Source: Marinagarivorans sp. UBA5868
GTDB taxonomy: Bacteria > Pseudomonadota > Gammaproteobacteria > Pseudomonadales > Cellvibrionaceae
Assembly: GCA_002432095.1 (NCBI GenBank)
Contig: DJFQ01000129.1
Span: forward strand, 1,591-7,402
Reading direction: 5' to 3'
Length of the DNA stretch: 5,812 nucleotides
Shown one piece after another: positions 1 through 5,616 of this stretch. The notes beneath the pieces are model-generated. The model was not told the DNA's origin, did not search any database, and saw nothing but the letters and a program-made list of their open reading frames with translations. The position numbers and the translations under genes were made by a program. Every line of letters starts with the position of its first letter. Position 1 is the stretch's first letter.

Positions 1-309
1 TGGGAAGTGAACCCGTTGTTTCAACAGTGGCTGGAAACTCACTTCCCATTGCGGGCTGAAAAAGTGATGAATTGCATTCGCGATATGCGCGGCGGACGTG
101 AAAATGATCCTAATTTTGGTTCGCGGATGCGCGGAGAGGGCATTTGGGCAGATTTAATTCGCCAGCGATTTAGCAAAACATTACGCAAATTGACACTGCC
201 CAAAGAGGGCCGGTTCGGCGGACTGGATTGTTCCCAATTCCGCCGACCTTTGGTCGTGCCGGAATCAACTAAACAGAAAAATTCCGGGCAGATCGATTTA
301 TTTTCTTAA
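1..309 (+). CDS. PA0069-family radical SAM protein, C-terminal fragment (5' end outside window)
   Basis: The reading frame is open from base 1 (it begins W-E-V-N-P-L-F) and stops at TAA 307-309, so these are about the last 102 residues of a longer protein. The text fits the C-terminal tail I remember for PA0069-type radical SAM proteins (relatives of Rv2578c and spore photoproduct lyase): a W-E-V...LF..WL..HFP.RA..V stretch, then IRDMRGGREND, then FGSRMRGEG, then a DCS.FRRP segment, ending in GQIDLF-S. The catalytic CxxxCxxC 4Fe-4S motif would lie in the missing N-terminal part, so the activity cannot be checked here. The substrate of this family is unknown to me. A GTG at base 7 is in frame but is an internal valine codon, not a start. 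The gene converges on fbaA with a 27-bp gap that holds no clear GC-rich terminator. Confidence 0.85.
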   Translation, partial: WEVNPLFQQWLETHFPLRAEKVMNCIRDMRGGRENDPNFGSRMRGEGIWADLIRQRFSKTLRKLTLPKEGRFGGLDCSQFRRPLVVPESTKQKNSGQIDLFS

Positions 310-336
310 GTGCCGTTTTTATTTCTTAATCTCGTT

Positions 337-1416
337 CTATATATAGCGGTCCAGGCAATTTAAATCTGAAAAAGTGGTTTTCAGCCTTTCCACCATGGAT
401 TCCTCCGCTTTGCGCAGCCAAACCCGCGGATCGTAATATTTTTTATTGGGTTTTTCGTCGCCATCGGGATTGCCGATCTGGCTTTGCAGATAACCCTCGT
501 TTTTCTTGTAATACTCCATTACCCCGCGCCAACTCGCCCACTGGGTGTCCGTGTCGATATTCATTTTCACTACACCGTAGGAAACGGCCTCGCGGATTTC
601 CGCTTCGGTGGAGCCGGAGCCGCCGTGGAACACAAAATTCAATGTGTTGGGACCAGTGCCGAATTTTTCACTGAGGTATTTTTGGGAGTTGTCGAGAATT
701 TTTGGGGTGAGCTTCACATTGCCCGGTTTATAAACGCCATGCACGTTGCCGAAGGATGCCGCGATGGTGAAACGCTCGCTGATGGCCAGCAATTTTTCAT
801 AGGCATAGGCCACGTCTTCGGGCTGAGTGTACAGTGCAGAATTATCCAGCCCGGTATTATCCACACCGTCTTCCTCGCCCCCGGTGCAGCCAAGTTCAAT
901 TTCCAACGTCATACCCATCGCGGACATGCGGCGGAAATAATCGGCGGAAATGGCGATGTTTTCCTCTAAGCTTTCTTCCGATAAATCCAGCATATGGGAA
1001 CTGAACAGCGGTTTGCCGGTAGCGGCGAAATGTTTTTCTCCCGCATCCAATAAACCGTCGATCCACGGAAGTAATTTTTTGGCGGCGTGATCGGTATGCA
1101 AAATAACCGGTACACCATAATCCAGCGCAACCTCATGGATAAAACGCGCCGCTGCTATACCTCCGCGAATAGCACTCTGCTCCCCTGGCAATTTTAAACT
1201 TTTACCGAGAAAAAACGCCGCGCCGCCGTTGGAAAGTTGAATGATCACGGGAGACTGACACGTGCGCGCTGCTTCTAAAACCGCAATAATCGAGTTAGTG
1301 CCGACAACATTCACTGCCGGATAAGCGAATTTGTTTTGCTTTGCGTATTGGAAAAGAGTGGTGACATGCTCGCCCGTGACAACGCCAGTGGGAACGCGAT
1401 CTTTTAATGAAGTCAT
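337..1416 (-). CDS. fbaA: Class II (IIA) fructose-bisphosphate aldolase
   Basis: This is the zinc-dependent cytosolic aldolase that interconverts fructose 1,6-bisphosphate with dihydroxyacetone phosphate plus glyceraldehyde 3-phosphate. It has 359 residues, the same length as E. coli FbaA, and the key residues fall on the same numbers: D109 (general acid) and H110 (zinc) in VILHTDH, E174 (zinc) in LEIELG, E181/E182 in GGEEDGVDN on the mobile loop, H226 (zinc) in NVHGVYKPGN, H264 (zinc) in FHGGSGS, N286 and D288 in KMNIDTD, and R331 in YYDPRVW. The start ATG (1414-1416) is preceded by AGG seven bases upstream. The gene follows tpiA on the same strand after 33 bp, so the two are probably co-transcribed. 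It is the E. coli-like IIA type, not the shorter type found downstream of pgk in pseudomonads. It looks intact, with no missing active-site residue. Confidence 0.97.
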   Translation of the reverse strand: MTSLKDRVPTGVVTGEHVTTLFQYAKQNKFAYPAVNVVGTNSIIAVLEAARTCQSPVIIQLSNGGAAFFLGKSLKLPGEQSAIRGGIAAARFIHEVALDYGVPVILHTDHAAKKLLPWIDGLLDAGEKHFAATGKPLFSSHMLDLSEESLEENIAISADYFRRMSAMGMTLEIELGCTGGEEDGVDNTGLDNSALYTQPEDVAYAYEKLLAISERFTIAASFGNVHGVYKPGNVKLTPKILDNSQKYLSEKFGTGPNTLNFVFHGGSGSTEAEIREAVSYGVVKMNIDTDTQWASWRGVMEYYKKNEGYLQSQIGNPDGDEKPNKKYYDPRVWLRKAEESMVERLKTTFSDLNCLDRYI

Positions 1417-1449
1417 ATGGACACCTAATGGAGTGTGTTAAACGTCGGG

Positions 1450-2214
1450 TTAAGCGATGGCAAGCTCGGAAACCTGCTCGCAGATCGTTAGAAAATGTCC
1501 GGGATCGAGGCTGGCACCGCCCACCAACAAACCATCCACATCCGGCTGACCCAGTAATTCCCGGGTATTAATTTTATTCACACTACCGCCGTAAAGAATG
1601 CGCAAACCGTTTGCGGTTTCCGCGCCGAAAATATCACTCAACTGTGCACGGATAAATTGATGGACCTCTTGCGCTATTTTGGGGGTTGCCGCAAGCCCTG
1701 TACCAATCGCCCAAATTGGCTCGTAGGCGATGCACAGGTCTTTACCCTGTAAATCAATATTCGCGAGACCCTCACGTAATTGAGTGTTCAAAACGTCTTC
1801 CGTGATATTGGCTTCTCTTTGTTGCTGATTTTCACCAACGCACAGAACGGGTAATAAATCGTGGCTGAGCGCCGTGCACACCTTAATCTGGCAGCCTTCA
1901 TTATTCTCGCCAAACATGGCGCGGCGCTCGGAGTGGCCGATCAAACACAACGAGCATCCCGCTTCTTTTAGCATCTGCGCGGAAGTCTCGCCGGTGTAAG
2001 CACCGGATTCAAAGCGACTGACATTCTGGCTGCCGATGTGCAATTCGGAAAATTGCAAAAATGTCATCATGTCGCGCATGTAAATGTAGGGAGGGCAAAT
2101 AGCAATATCGGCATTGAAATGTTTGCCGATAAACGAAGCGACCGAGACGCAAATCAGATCCAAACCGCCATTGAGTTTCCAGTTCGCTATAACAATCGGT
2201 TTTCTTTGTTTCAT
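1450..2214 (-). CDS. tpiA: Triosephosphate isomerase
   Basis: This cytosolic TIM-barrel enzyme interconverts dihydroxyacetone phosphate and glyceraldehyde 3-phosphate. I chose the ATG at 2212-2214, giving 254 residues, because the TIM N-terminus KPIVIANWKLNG follows directly and because GGGGA lies nine bases upstream. A longer in-frame start at 2280 would add 22 residues with no family counterpart. Visible motifs are the catalytic K13 in NWKLNG, H94 in CLIGHSERR (93-98 GHSERR), E165 in YEPIWAIGTG followed by flexible loop 6 (GTGLAA), and the phosphate-binding YGGSV (208-212) and GLLVGGASL (228-236). All catalytic residues are present. The gene lies 33 bp upstream of fbaA. In many gammaproteobacteria tpiA sits next to secG instead, so this location is less usual; I cannot tell whether the genome has a second copy. 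Confidence 0.96.
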   Translation of the reverse strand: MKQRKPIVIANWKLNGGLDLICVSVASFIGKHFNADIAICPPYIYMRDMMTFLQFSELHIGSQNVSRFESGAYTGETSAQMLKEAGCSLCLIGHSERRAMFGENNEGCQIKVCTALSHDLLPVLCVGENQQQREANITEDVLNTQLREGLANIDLQGKDLCIAYEPIWAIGTGLAATPKIAQEVHQFIRAQLSDIFGAETANGLRILYGGSVNKINTRELLGQPDVDGLLVGGASLDPGHFLTICEQVSELAIA

Positions 2215-2428
2215 TTTTATATTTCCCCGATAGATTCGCCGTTCTTTATGGGACCCGGCAGCAATCAAAATTGTTCGCAAGTTATGCGCCAGTACCTATA
2301 ACTGCTTTTGCGATGGCAGCATAAAGAGTGTAGGTAATAATTGAAAGAAACCCGCAGGACTGATCCGCGTCGAACGTTTCCAGCTGACCCAAATAACCAT
2401 TCGTTCTAATGCTCAGTCCCAAAAGTTC

Positions 2429-2456
2429 TTGGAAATAAGACGACCGGTCATATATC
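2429..2456 (+). promoter_or_regulatory. Putative tetR promoter with operator in the spacer
   Basis: A -35-like TTGGAA (2429-2434) and a -10-like TATATC (2451-2456) are separated by 16 bp, each matching the sigma-70 consensus at four of six positions. The GACCGGTC palindrome lies inside the spacer, where a bound repressor would block RNA polymerase. The assignment rests on consensus likeness only. Confidence 0.45.
2442..2449. promoter_or_regulatory. TetR-type operator, site A (autoregulatory)
   Basis: A perfect 8-bp palindrome GACCGGTC lies 38 bp before the tetR ATG, inside the longer context AATAAGACGACCGGTCAT. The same core and nearly the same left flank recur at 3098-3105. The core is found nowhere else in the window apart from the three intergenic sites. 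Its position suggests that the adjacent TetR-family protein represses its own gene. Confidence 0.8.
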
Positions 2457-2487
2457 TTTTGCTCCACTGACGGCAAGTGAGCAGCAC

Positions 2488-3066
2488 ATGAGCAAGCGCG
2501 ACCTTAAGAAAGAGAAAATCCTGTTGGCGGGCATGGATGTGATGAAGCGCCGGGGCTACAACGGCACCAGCGTGAAAGACATAGTGGATGCGGCAGCGGT
2601 ACCCAAGGGGTCTTTTTACAACTACTTCGAGAGTAAGGAAGCCTTTGCTCTTGAGGCGGTGGAATTTGCCGCGAATGAAGTGCGCTGTTCGGCGGAAACC
2701 GTGCTTACCGACACGCAAATTGCACCCTTGATGCGTGTACGCACTTACTTTGAAAGCAGCATTCAAGATGCTTGTTGTAACGAATTTCGCGAAGGTTGTT
2801 TCCTCGGCAATATGTGTCAGGAAATGTCCGACAGCTCGGATGCGATTCGTATCCTGTTGCACCGTAAATTCAAGCAGGTTACCGGGTTGCTGGCCCAAGC
2901 AATTGGCGAGGCTCAGGAGCGTGGAGACGTCACCCGCCCCCTCAAGCCGGAGCAGACGGCGGAGTTTCTGTTTAACGCTTGGGAAGGTGCGATTATGCGG
3001 GCCAAGGCCTCCAAGTGCCGGGAGCCTCTAGATGCGTTTCTCGGCATGTTAGACGTGATCTTTTAA
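2488..3066 (+). CDS. TetR/AcrR-family regulator, NemR/AcuR-like, cysteine-rich
   Basis: A 192-residue one-component repressor. Residues about 8-54 form the TetR N-terminal helix-turn-helix, including RGYNGTSVKDIVDAAAVPKG and the typical SFYNYFESKEAF. The C-terminal ligand domain carries REGCFLGNMCQE (101-112) and NAWEGAIMRAK (163-173), which resemble E. coli NemR and the AcuR group from memory. It has six cysteines (67, 96, 97, 104, 110, 177); C104 appears to match the redox-sensing Cys106 of NemR. NemR responds to reactive electrophiles and hypochlorous acid, so a similar role is inferred, not shown. The ribosome site is weak (AAGTGAG about six bases before ATG 2488-2490). Palindromic operators lie in front of this gene and of the LpxR-family gene 76 bp downstream, which makes those its likely targets. 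It could instead sense an unrelated small ligand. Confidence 0.93.
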   Translation: MSKRDLKKEKILLAGMDVMKRRGYNGTSVKDIVDAAAVPKGSFYNYFESKEAFALEAVEFAANEVRCSAETVLTDTQIAPLMRVRTYFESSIQDACCNEFREGCFLGNMCQEMSDSSDAIRILLHRKFKQVTGLLAQAIGEAQERGDVTRPLKPEQTAEFLFNAWEGAIMRAKASKCREPLDAFLGMLDVIF

Positions 3067-3097
3067 CCATCCATTTTTATTTGTTCAAAAATAAGCC

Positions 3098-3105
3098 GAC
3101 CGGTC
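3098..3105. promoter_or_regulatory. TetR-type operator, site B (upstream of the LpxR-family gene)
   Basis: A perfect GACCGGTC lies in the context AATAAGCCGACCGGTCAT. It matches site A at 17 of 18 positions, so the similarity extends well beyond the palindromic core. Weak promoter-like hexamers flank it (TTCAAA at 3084-3089 or TTGTTC at 3081-3086; CATTAT at 3105-3110); I cannot fix the true -35/-10 pair. Binding here should block the promoter of the downstream operon. Confidence 0.8.
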
Positions 3106-3119
3106 ATTATGTTAAAGAC

Positions 3120-3127
3120 GACCGGTC
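3120..3127. promoter_or_regulatory. TetR-type operator, site C (second site upstream of the LpxR-family gene)
   Basis: A third perfect GACCGGTC, preceded by AAAGAC and followed by AATT. Its centre is 22 bp from that of site B, about two helical turns, so two dimers could sit on the same DNA face. It ends four bases before the AAGGAG ribosome site, so it probably lies near the transcript start or in the leader. Confidence 0.78.
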
Positions 3128-3142
3128 AATTAAGGAGATGTT

Positions 3143-4213
3143 ATGAAACGGGTACTGCGTTGGATCGGCGTGCTGGTTTTATCGGGTTATAGCGGCGTTG
3201 CGCTGGCCGACAGCGCGGCGGCCAGCGTGTTTGGCCATACACCTTTGTCGCTGGCCGCGAAATCCATTGTGGGGACACGAGCGTGCGACCGGTGGGCGGT
3301 CGGCTTCGACAATGATTTTCTCGTGCCCGGCAGTCGCGATCAGGATTACACCTACGGCTTGAGTGCGTTGCATATCTCGGATGCCGGCGAGGACAGTTTT
3401 GTGGCACACCCGCTCCAATGGGTTGATGGGTTTGTGGGCTTGGACGCCGCCACTCGCCGCGGGGTCGAGTTCGGCCTTTATGGATTTACCCCGGAAAATA
3501 TCGAAAACCCGGAAGCAAATTCTCACGATCGTCCCTATGCCAGTCTGGTGTATGCAGCAACTCGCAGTGAGCGCATTTATCCGCTGAGTGGCACAGTCGT
3601 CAGTTCGCAACTCACATTAGGTGTTTTGGGTTTGGATTTGGTTGGAGATTTACAGAAAGGCTTGCACAGCGTAATTGATGGTGATGCGCCGCAAGGATGG
3701 CGGCACCAGATATCCGATGGCGGCGAACTGACCGCCCGTTACAGCCTCGCTCGCCAGCAATTATTAAGCGCGCCGACGGACACTTTGGAAATCAAGCACA
3801 CCCAAAGTGTCTCCGTGGGTTATATCACCGAAGCAAGTTGGGGGCTGAATTTTCGCATCGGCCATTTAAATTCCGCCTGGCATAACTTCCACCCGGAGCA
3901 GGCGAGTTACGCAGAAACTTCCGCGCACCTCAATAACCGTTCCGTGGAACGATTTTTTTGGGCAGGAATCGCCGTTAAAGCGCGCGCTTATAACGCCTTT
4001 TTACAAGGGCAGTGGCGGGACTCTGCGGTGGAATACAGCAGCGATGAAGTACGCCACCTGGTTGTAGAAGCTTGGGCCGGATACACCCACGGTTTTGCTA
4101 ACGGTTTTTTTATCAGCTACGGATTGCGCGGTCACACCTCGGAAATTCGCGACGGCGACGGCGATAGAAACGTCGTTTGGGGTGGCTTAATGGTCGGACG
4201 CAACCTGGAATGA
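3143..4213 (+). CDS. LpxR-family lipid A deacylase, outer-membrane protein
   Basis: A 356-residue protein with a signal peptide at 1-22 (basic MKRVLRW, hydrophobic core, cleavage after VALA). LpxR enzymes are 12-stranded outer-membrane barrels that remove the 3'-acyloxyacyl chain of lipid A. Family signatures seen are FDNDF (55-59), DQDYTYG (67-72), FGLYGFTPENI (110-120), HDRPYAS (128-134), and the stretch with LQKGLH (170-175) and QGWRHQ (184-189). By motif order N57/D58, T70 and H175 probably match Asn9/Asp10, Thr34 and His122 of Salmonella LpxR; I have not aligned them. A strong AAGGAG lies five bases before the ATG. Two TetR operators precede the gene, and thioredoxin and MDR genes follow. 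Odd points: some 30 extra residues before the first barrel motif, and a last residue (E) that is not the aromatic typical of outer-membrane barrels. Substrate specificity is unproven. Confidence 0.85.
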   Translation: MKRVLRWIGVLVLSGYSGVALADSAAASVFGHTPLSLAAKSIVGTRACDRWAVGFDNDFLVPGSRDQDYTYGLSALHISDAGEDSFVAHPLQWVDGFVGLDAATRRGVEFGLYGFTPENIENPEANSHDRPYASLVYAATRSERIYPLSGTVVSSQLTLGVLGLDLVGDLQKGLHSVIDGDAPQGWRHQISDGGELTARYSLARQQLLSAPTDTLEIKHTQSVSVGYITEASWGLNFRIGHLNSAWHNFHPEQASYAETSAHLNNRSVERFFWAGIAVKARAYNAFLQGQWRDSAVEYSSDEVRHLVVEAWAGYTHGFANGFFISYGLRGHTSEIRDGDGDRNVVWGGLMVGRNLE

Positions 4214-4220
4214 CATTATT

Positions 4221-4240
4221 TATTCACAATCATGTGAATA
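4221..4240. repeat. Perfect 20-bp dyad between the LpxR-family and thioredoxin genes
   Basis: TATTCACA, loop ATCA, TGTGAATA: eight-base arms match perfectly around a four-base loop, starting seven bases after the upstream stop codon. It is AT-rich and has no following T-run, so it is not a good intrinsic terminator. It may be an RNA hairpin that trims or protects message, or a protein-binding site. Confidence 0.6.
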
Positions 4241-4246
4241 GCAGCA

Positions 4247-4259
4247 GCGGAAATTCCGC
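4247..4259. repeat. Second short dyad before the thioredoxin gene
   Basis: GCGGAA, one A, TTCCGC: six-base arms around a single central base, only six bases after the preceding 20-bp dyad and ending nine bases before the TGGAG ribosome site. The short centre argues for a DNA-binding site more than an RNA hairpin. Function unknown. Confidence 0.45.
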
Positions 4260-4279
4260 AATTTAACTGGAGATATAAA

Positions 4280-4603
4280 ATGAGCAATTTGTACCAAGTC
4301 AATCAAAGCAATTTTCAGCAGCGGGTGATCGATAACACTAAACCAGTTCTGGTGGATTTCTACGCCGACTGGTGCGGTCCTTGTCGCGCGCAGGCTCCTG
4401 TGCTGGAAGTCCTTGCGGGTGAATACGCGAACCGCGTCGATATCGTCAAATTGGATGTGGATCAGGACGGCGCCATCGCCGGCCAGTACAATATCCGCAG
4501 CATTCCAACCCTTATCCTGTTCAAAGACGGCAAGCCGGTGGATGTGCAGGTGGGGGTAAACACTGCGAATAAATTAAAAACCATTATTGATAAAGCCCTG
4601 TAG
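4280..4603 (+). CDS. trxA: Thioredoxin (TrxA-type, WCGPC)
   Basis: A 107-residue single-domain thioredoxin, a cytosolic dithiol-disulfide carrier reduced by thioredoxin reductase. The active site is W31-C32-G33-P34-C35, numbered as in E. coli Trx, with buried D26 in LVDFYADWC and cis-Pro76 in RSIPTLILF. There is no signal peptide, so it acts in the cytoplasm. Position 36 is Arg, not the Lys of E. coli. GGAG lies seven bases before the ATG. It follows the LpxR-family gene by 66 bp containing two dyads and precedes the MDR reductase by 8 bp. Main trxA genes often sit next to rho, so this is more likely an accessory copy tied to a stress operon; the symbol denotes family type only. Confidence 0.95.
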   Translation: MSNLYQVNQSNFQQRVIDNTKPVLVDFYADWCGPCRAQAPVLEVLAGEYANRVDIVKLDVDQDGAIAGQYNIRSIPTLILFKDGKPVDVQVGVNTANKLKTIIDKAL

Positions 4604-4607
4604 GAGG
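4602..4607 (+). promoter_or_regulatory. AGGAGG ribosome site overlapping the thioredoxin stop codon
   Basis: The thioredoxin stop TAG (4601-4603) runs into AGGAGG, a full Shine-Dalgarno match, with four bases left before the next ATG at 4612. Ribosomes finishing thioredoxin would terminate on this site, which favours translational coupling of the two genes. Confidence 0.85.
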
Positions 4608-4611
4608 CGCC

Positions 4612-5616
4612 ATGAAAGCCATTGGCTATCAACAATCATTGCCGGTTGATCATGCCCAAGCGTTGGTGGACATAGAACTACCGGAGCCTGTTGCCGAAGG
4701 CCGAGATTTATTAGTGGAAGTGCGCGCGGTATCCGTTAATCCCGTGGATACCAAAGTGCGTCTTGGCATGGCGCCAGCGGATGGCGAATGGCGCGTACTC
4801 GGCTGGGACGCGGCGGGAATTGTGCGGGCCGTTGGCCCCAACGTCACCTTATTTAAGCCCGGTGATAGGGTGTGGTACGCCGGCTCCATCGTCCGGCAAG
4901 GCAGCAATAGCGAACTGCAATTAGTGGACGAACGCATTGTCGGCAAAATGCCAAAATCGTTGGATTTTCCAGAAGCAGCCGCACTGCCGCTAACCAGCTT
5001 GACCGCCTGGGAAATGTTATTCGACCGTTTGGAAATTAAACCCGGCGAAACCGGAAAGTCCTTGTTAATTATCGGCGCTGCCGGCGGGGTGGGATCGATC
5101 ATGACCCAGCTCGCTCGCCAACTCACCGGCCTCACGATTATTGGCACGGCGTCTCGCGCGGAAACTAAAAGCTGGGCAAAAGAAATGGGCGCTCACCATG
5201 TCATCGACCACCATGCGTCCCTTGTGGAACAACTTAGCGAACTTAAAATTCAGCCAGATTACGTTGTTAGTCTCACGCATACCGACAAACACATTCACCA
5301 AATTATCGACGTCATCAAACCACAGGGGAAATTCGGACTGATCGACGATCCAGAGTCTTTCGACATCAAGCTGCTCAAACGCAAAAGCCTTTCGCTGCAT
5401 TGGGAACTCATGTTCACCCGCGCGCTTTACGCCACCGAAGACATGATTAATCAACACAAAATCCTTAACGACGTGGCTGAGATGGTCGACGCCGGAAAAT
5501 TACGCACCACCATCAGCGAAACCTTCGGTACCATCAACGCCGAAAACCTCAAGCGCGCCCACACCTTGATCGAATCCGGCAAAGCGCGAGGGAAAATTGT
5601 GTTGGCGAGGTTTTAA
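4612..5616 (+). CDS. MDR-superfamily NAD(P)H reductase (annotated family: zinc-binding alcohol dehydrogenase-like, quinone oxidoreductase type)
   Basis: A 334-residue medium-chain dehydrogenase/reductase. The N-terminal GroES-like domain has VRAVSVNPVDTKVR (37-50) and LGWDAAG (63-69). The Rossmann domain has IIGAAGGVGS (153-162), and TASRAETKSW (179-188) holds S181/R182, where NADPH-preferring relatives bind the 2'-phosphate. The C-terminal part ends in ESGKARGKIVLARF, a typical family ending. The whole protein contains no cysteine, and the zinc ligands of true alcohol dehydrogenases are absent (GWD in place of GHE), so despite the usual database name it should be zinc-free and act like quinone or enone reductases. 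The physiological substrate is unknown. It starts 8 bp after the thioredoxin gene with AGGAGG upstream, so it is co-translated. Lack of cysteines would suit an enzyme handling thiol-reactive electrophiles; that is inference. Confidence 0.92.
   Translation: MKAIGYQQSLPVDHAQALVDIELPEPVAEGRDLLVEVRAVSVNPVDTKVRLGMAPADGEWRVLGWDAAGIVRAVGPNVTLFKPGDRVWYAGSIVRQGSNSELQLVDERIVGKMPKSLDFPEAAALPLTSLTAWEMLFDRLEIKPGETGKSLLIIGAAGGVGSIMTQLARQLTGLTIIGTASRAETKSWAKEMGAHHVIDHHASLVEQLSELKIQPDYVVSLTHTDKHIHQIIDVIKPQGKFGLIDDPESFDIKLLKRKSLSLHWELMFTRALYATEDMINQHKILNDVAEMVDAGKLRTTISETFGTINAENLKRAHTLIESGKARGKIVLARF

Larger units (their letters stand above)
2215..2487. promoter_or_regulatory. Divergent intergenic region between tpiA and tetR
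   Basis: These 273 bp separate two divergent genes and must hold both promoters. The tetR-proximal end contains a GACCGGTC operator and a plausible promoter, listed separately. For tpiA the best candidate I see on the minus strand is TTATGC, 17 bp, TTATAG, lying roughly 90 bp upstream of the ATG; it is weak. A 64-residue frame on the minus strand (2282-2476) resembles no family I know, overlaps the operator, and is probably not a gene. No tRNA, terminator or long repeat is apparent. Confidence 0.6.

Noticed and set aside
306..330. Bidirectional terminator between the radical SAM gene and fbaA
   Set aside because: There are T-rich stretches and a short TTAAG/CTTAA repeat, but no GC-rich stem followed by a T-run on either strand.
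484..969. A 161-codon plus-strand frame opposite fbaA
   Set aside because: It is antisense to a fully conserved aldolase whose active-site residues are all intact; its composition follows from the aldolase codons.
2215..2280. N-terminal extension of tpiA from the ATG at 2278-2280
   Set aside because: The added 22 residues precede the canonical TIM N-terminus and have no family counterpart; the ATG at 2212-2214 has its own GGGGA upstream.
2282..2476. A 64-codon minus-strand frame in the tpiA-tetR gap
   Set aside because: It resembles no known family, has no convincing ribosome site, and overlaps the operator and putative tetR promoter.
2413..2898. A 161-codon minus-strand frame opposite tetR
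   Set aside because: It is antisense to a clear TetR gene and runs through its promoter; no family resemblance.
3287..3294. Fourth operator inside the LpxR-family gene
   Set aside because: GACCGGTG matches only seven of eight bases, lacks the AATAAG flank, and is explained by coding sequence.
4221..4240. CRP binding site
   Set aside because: The half-sites are in the reverse order (TTCACA then TGTGAA) and four bases apart, whereas CRP sites read TGTGA, six bases, TCACA.
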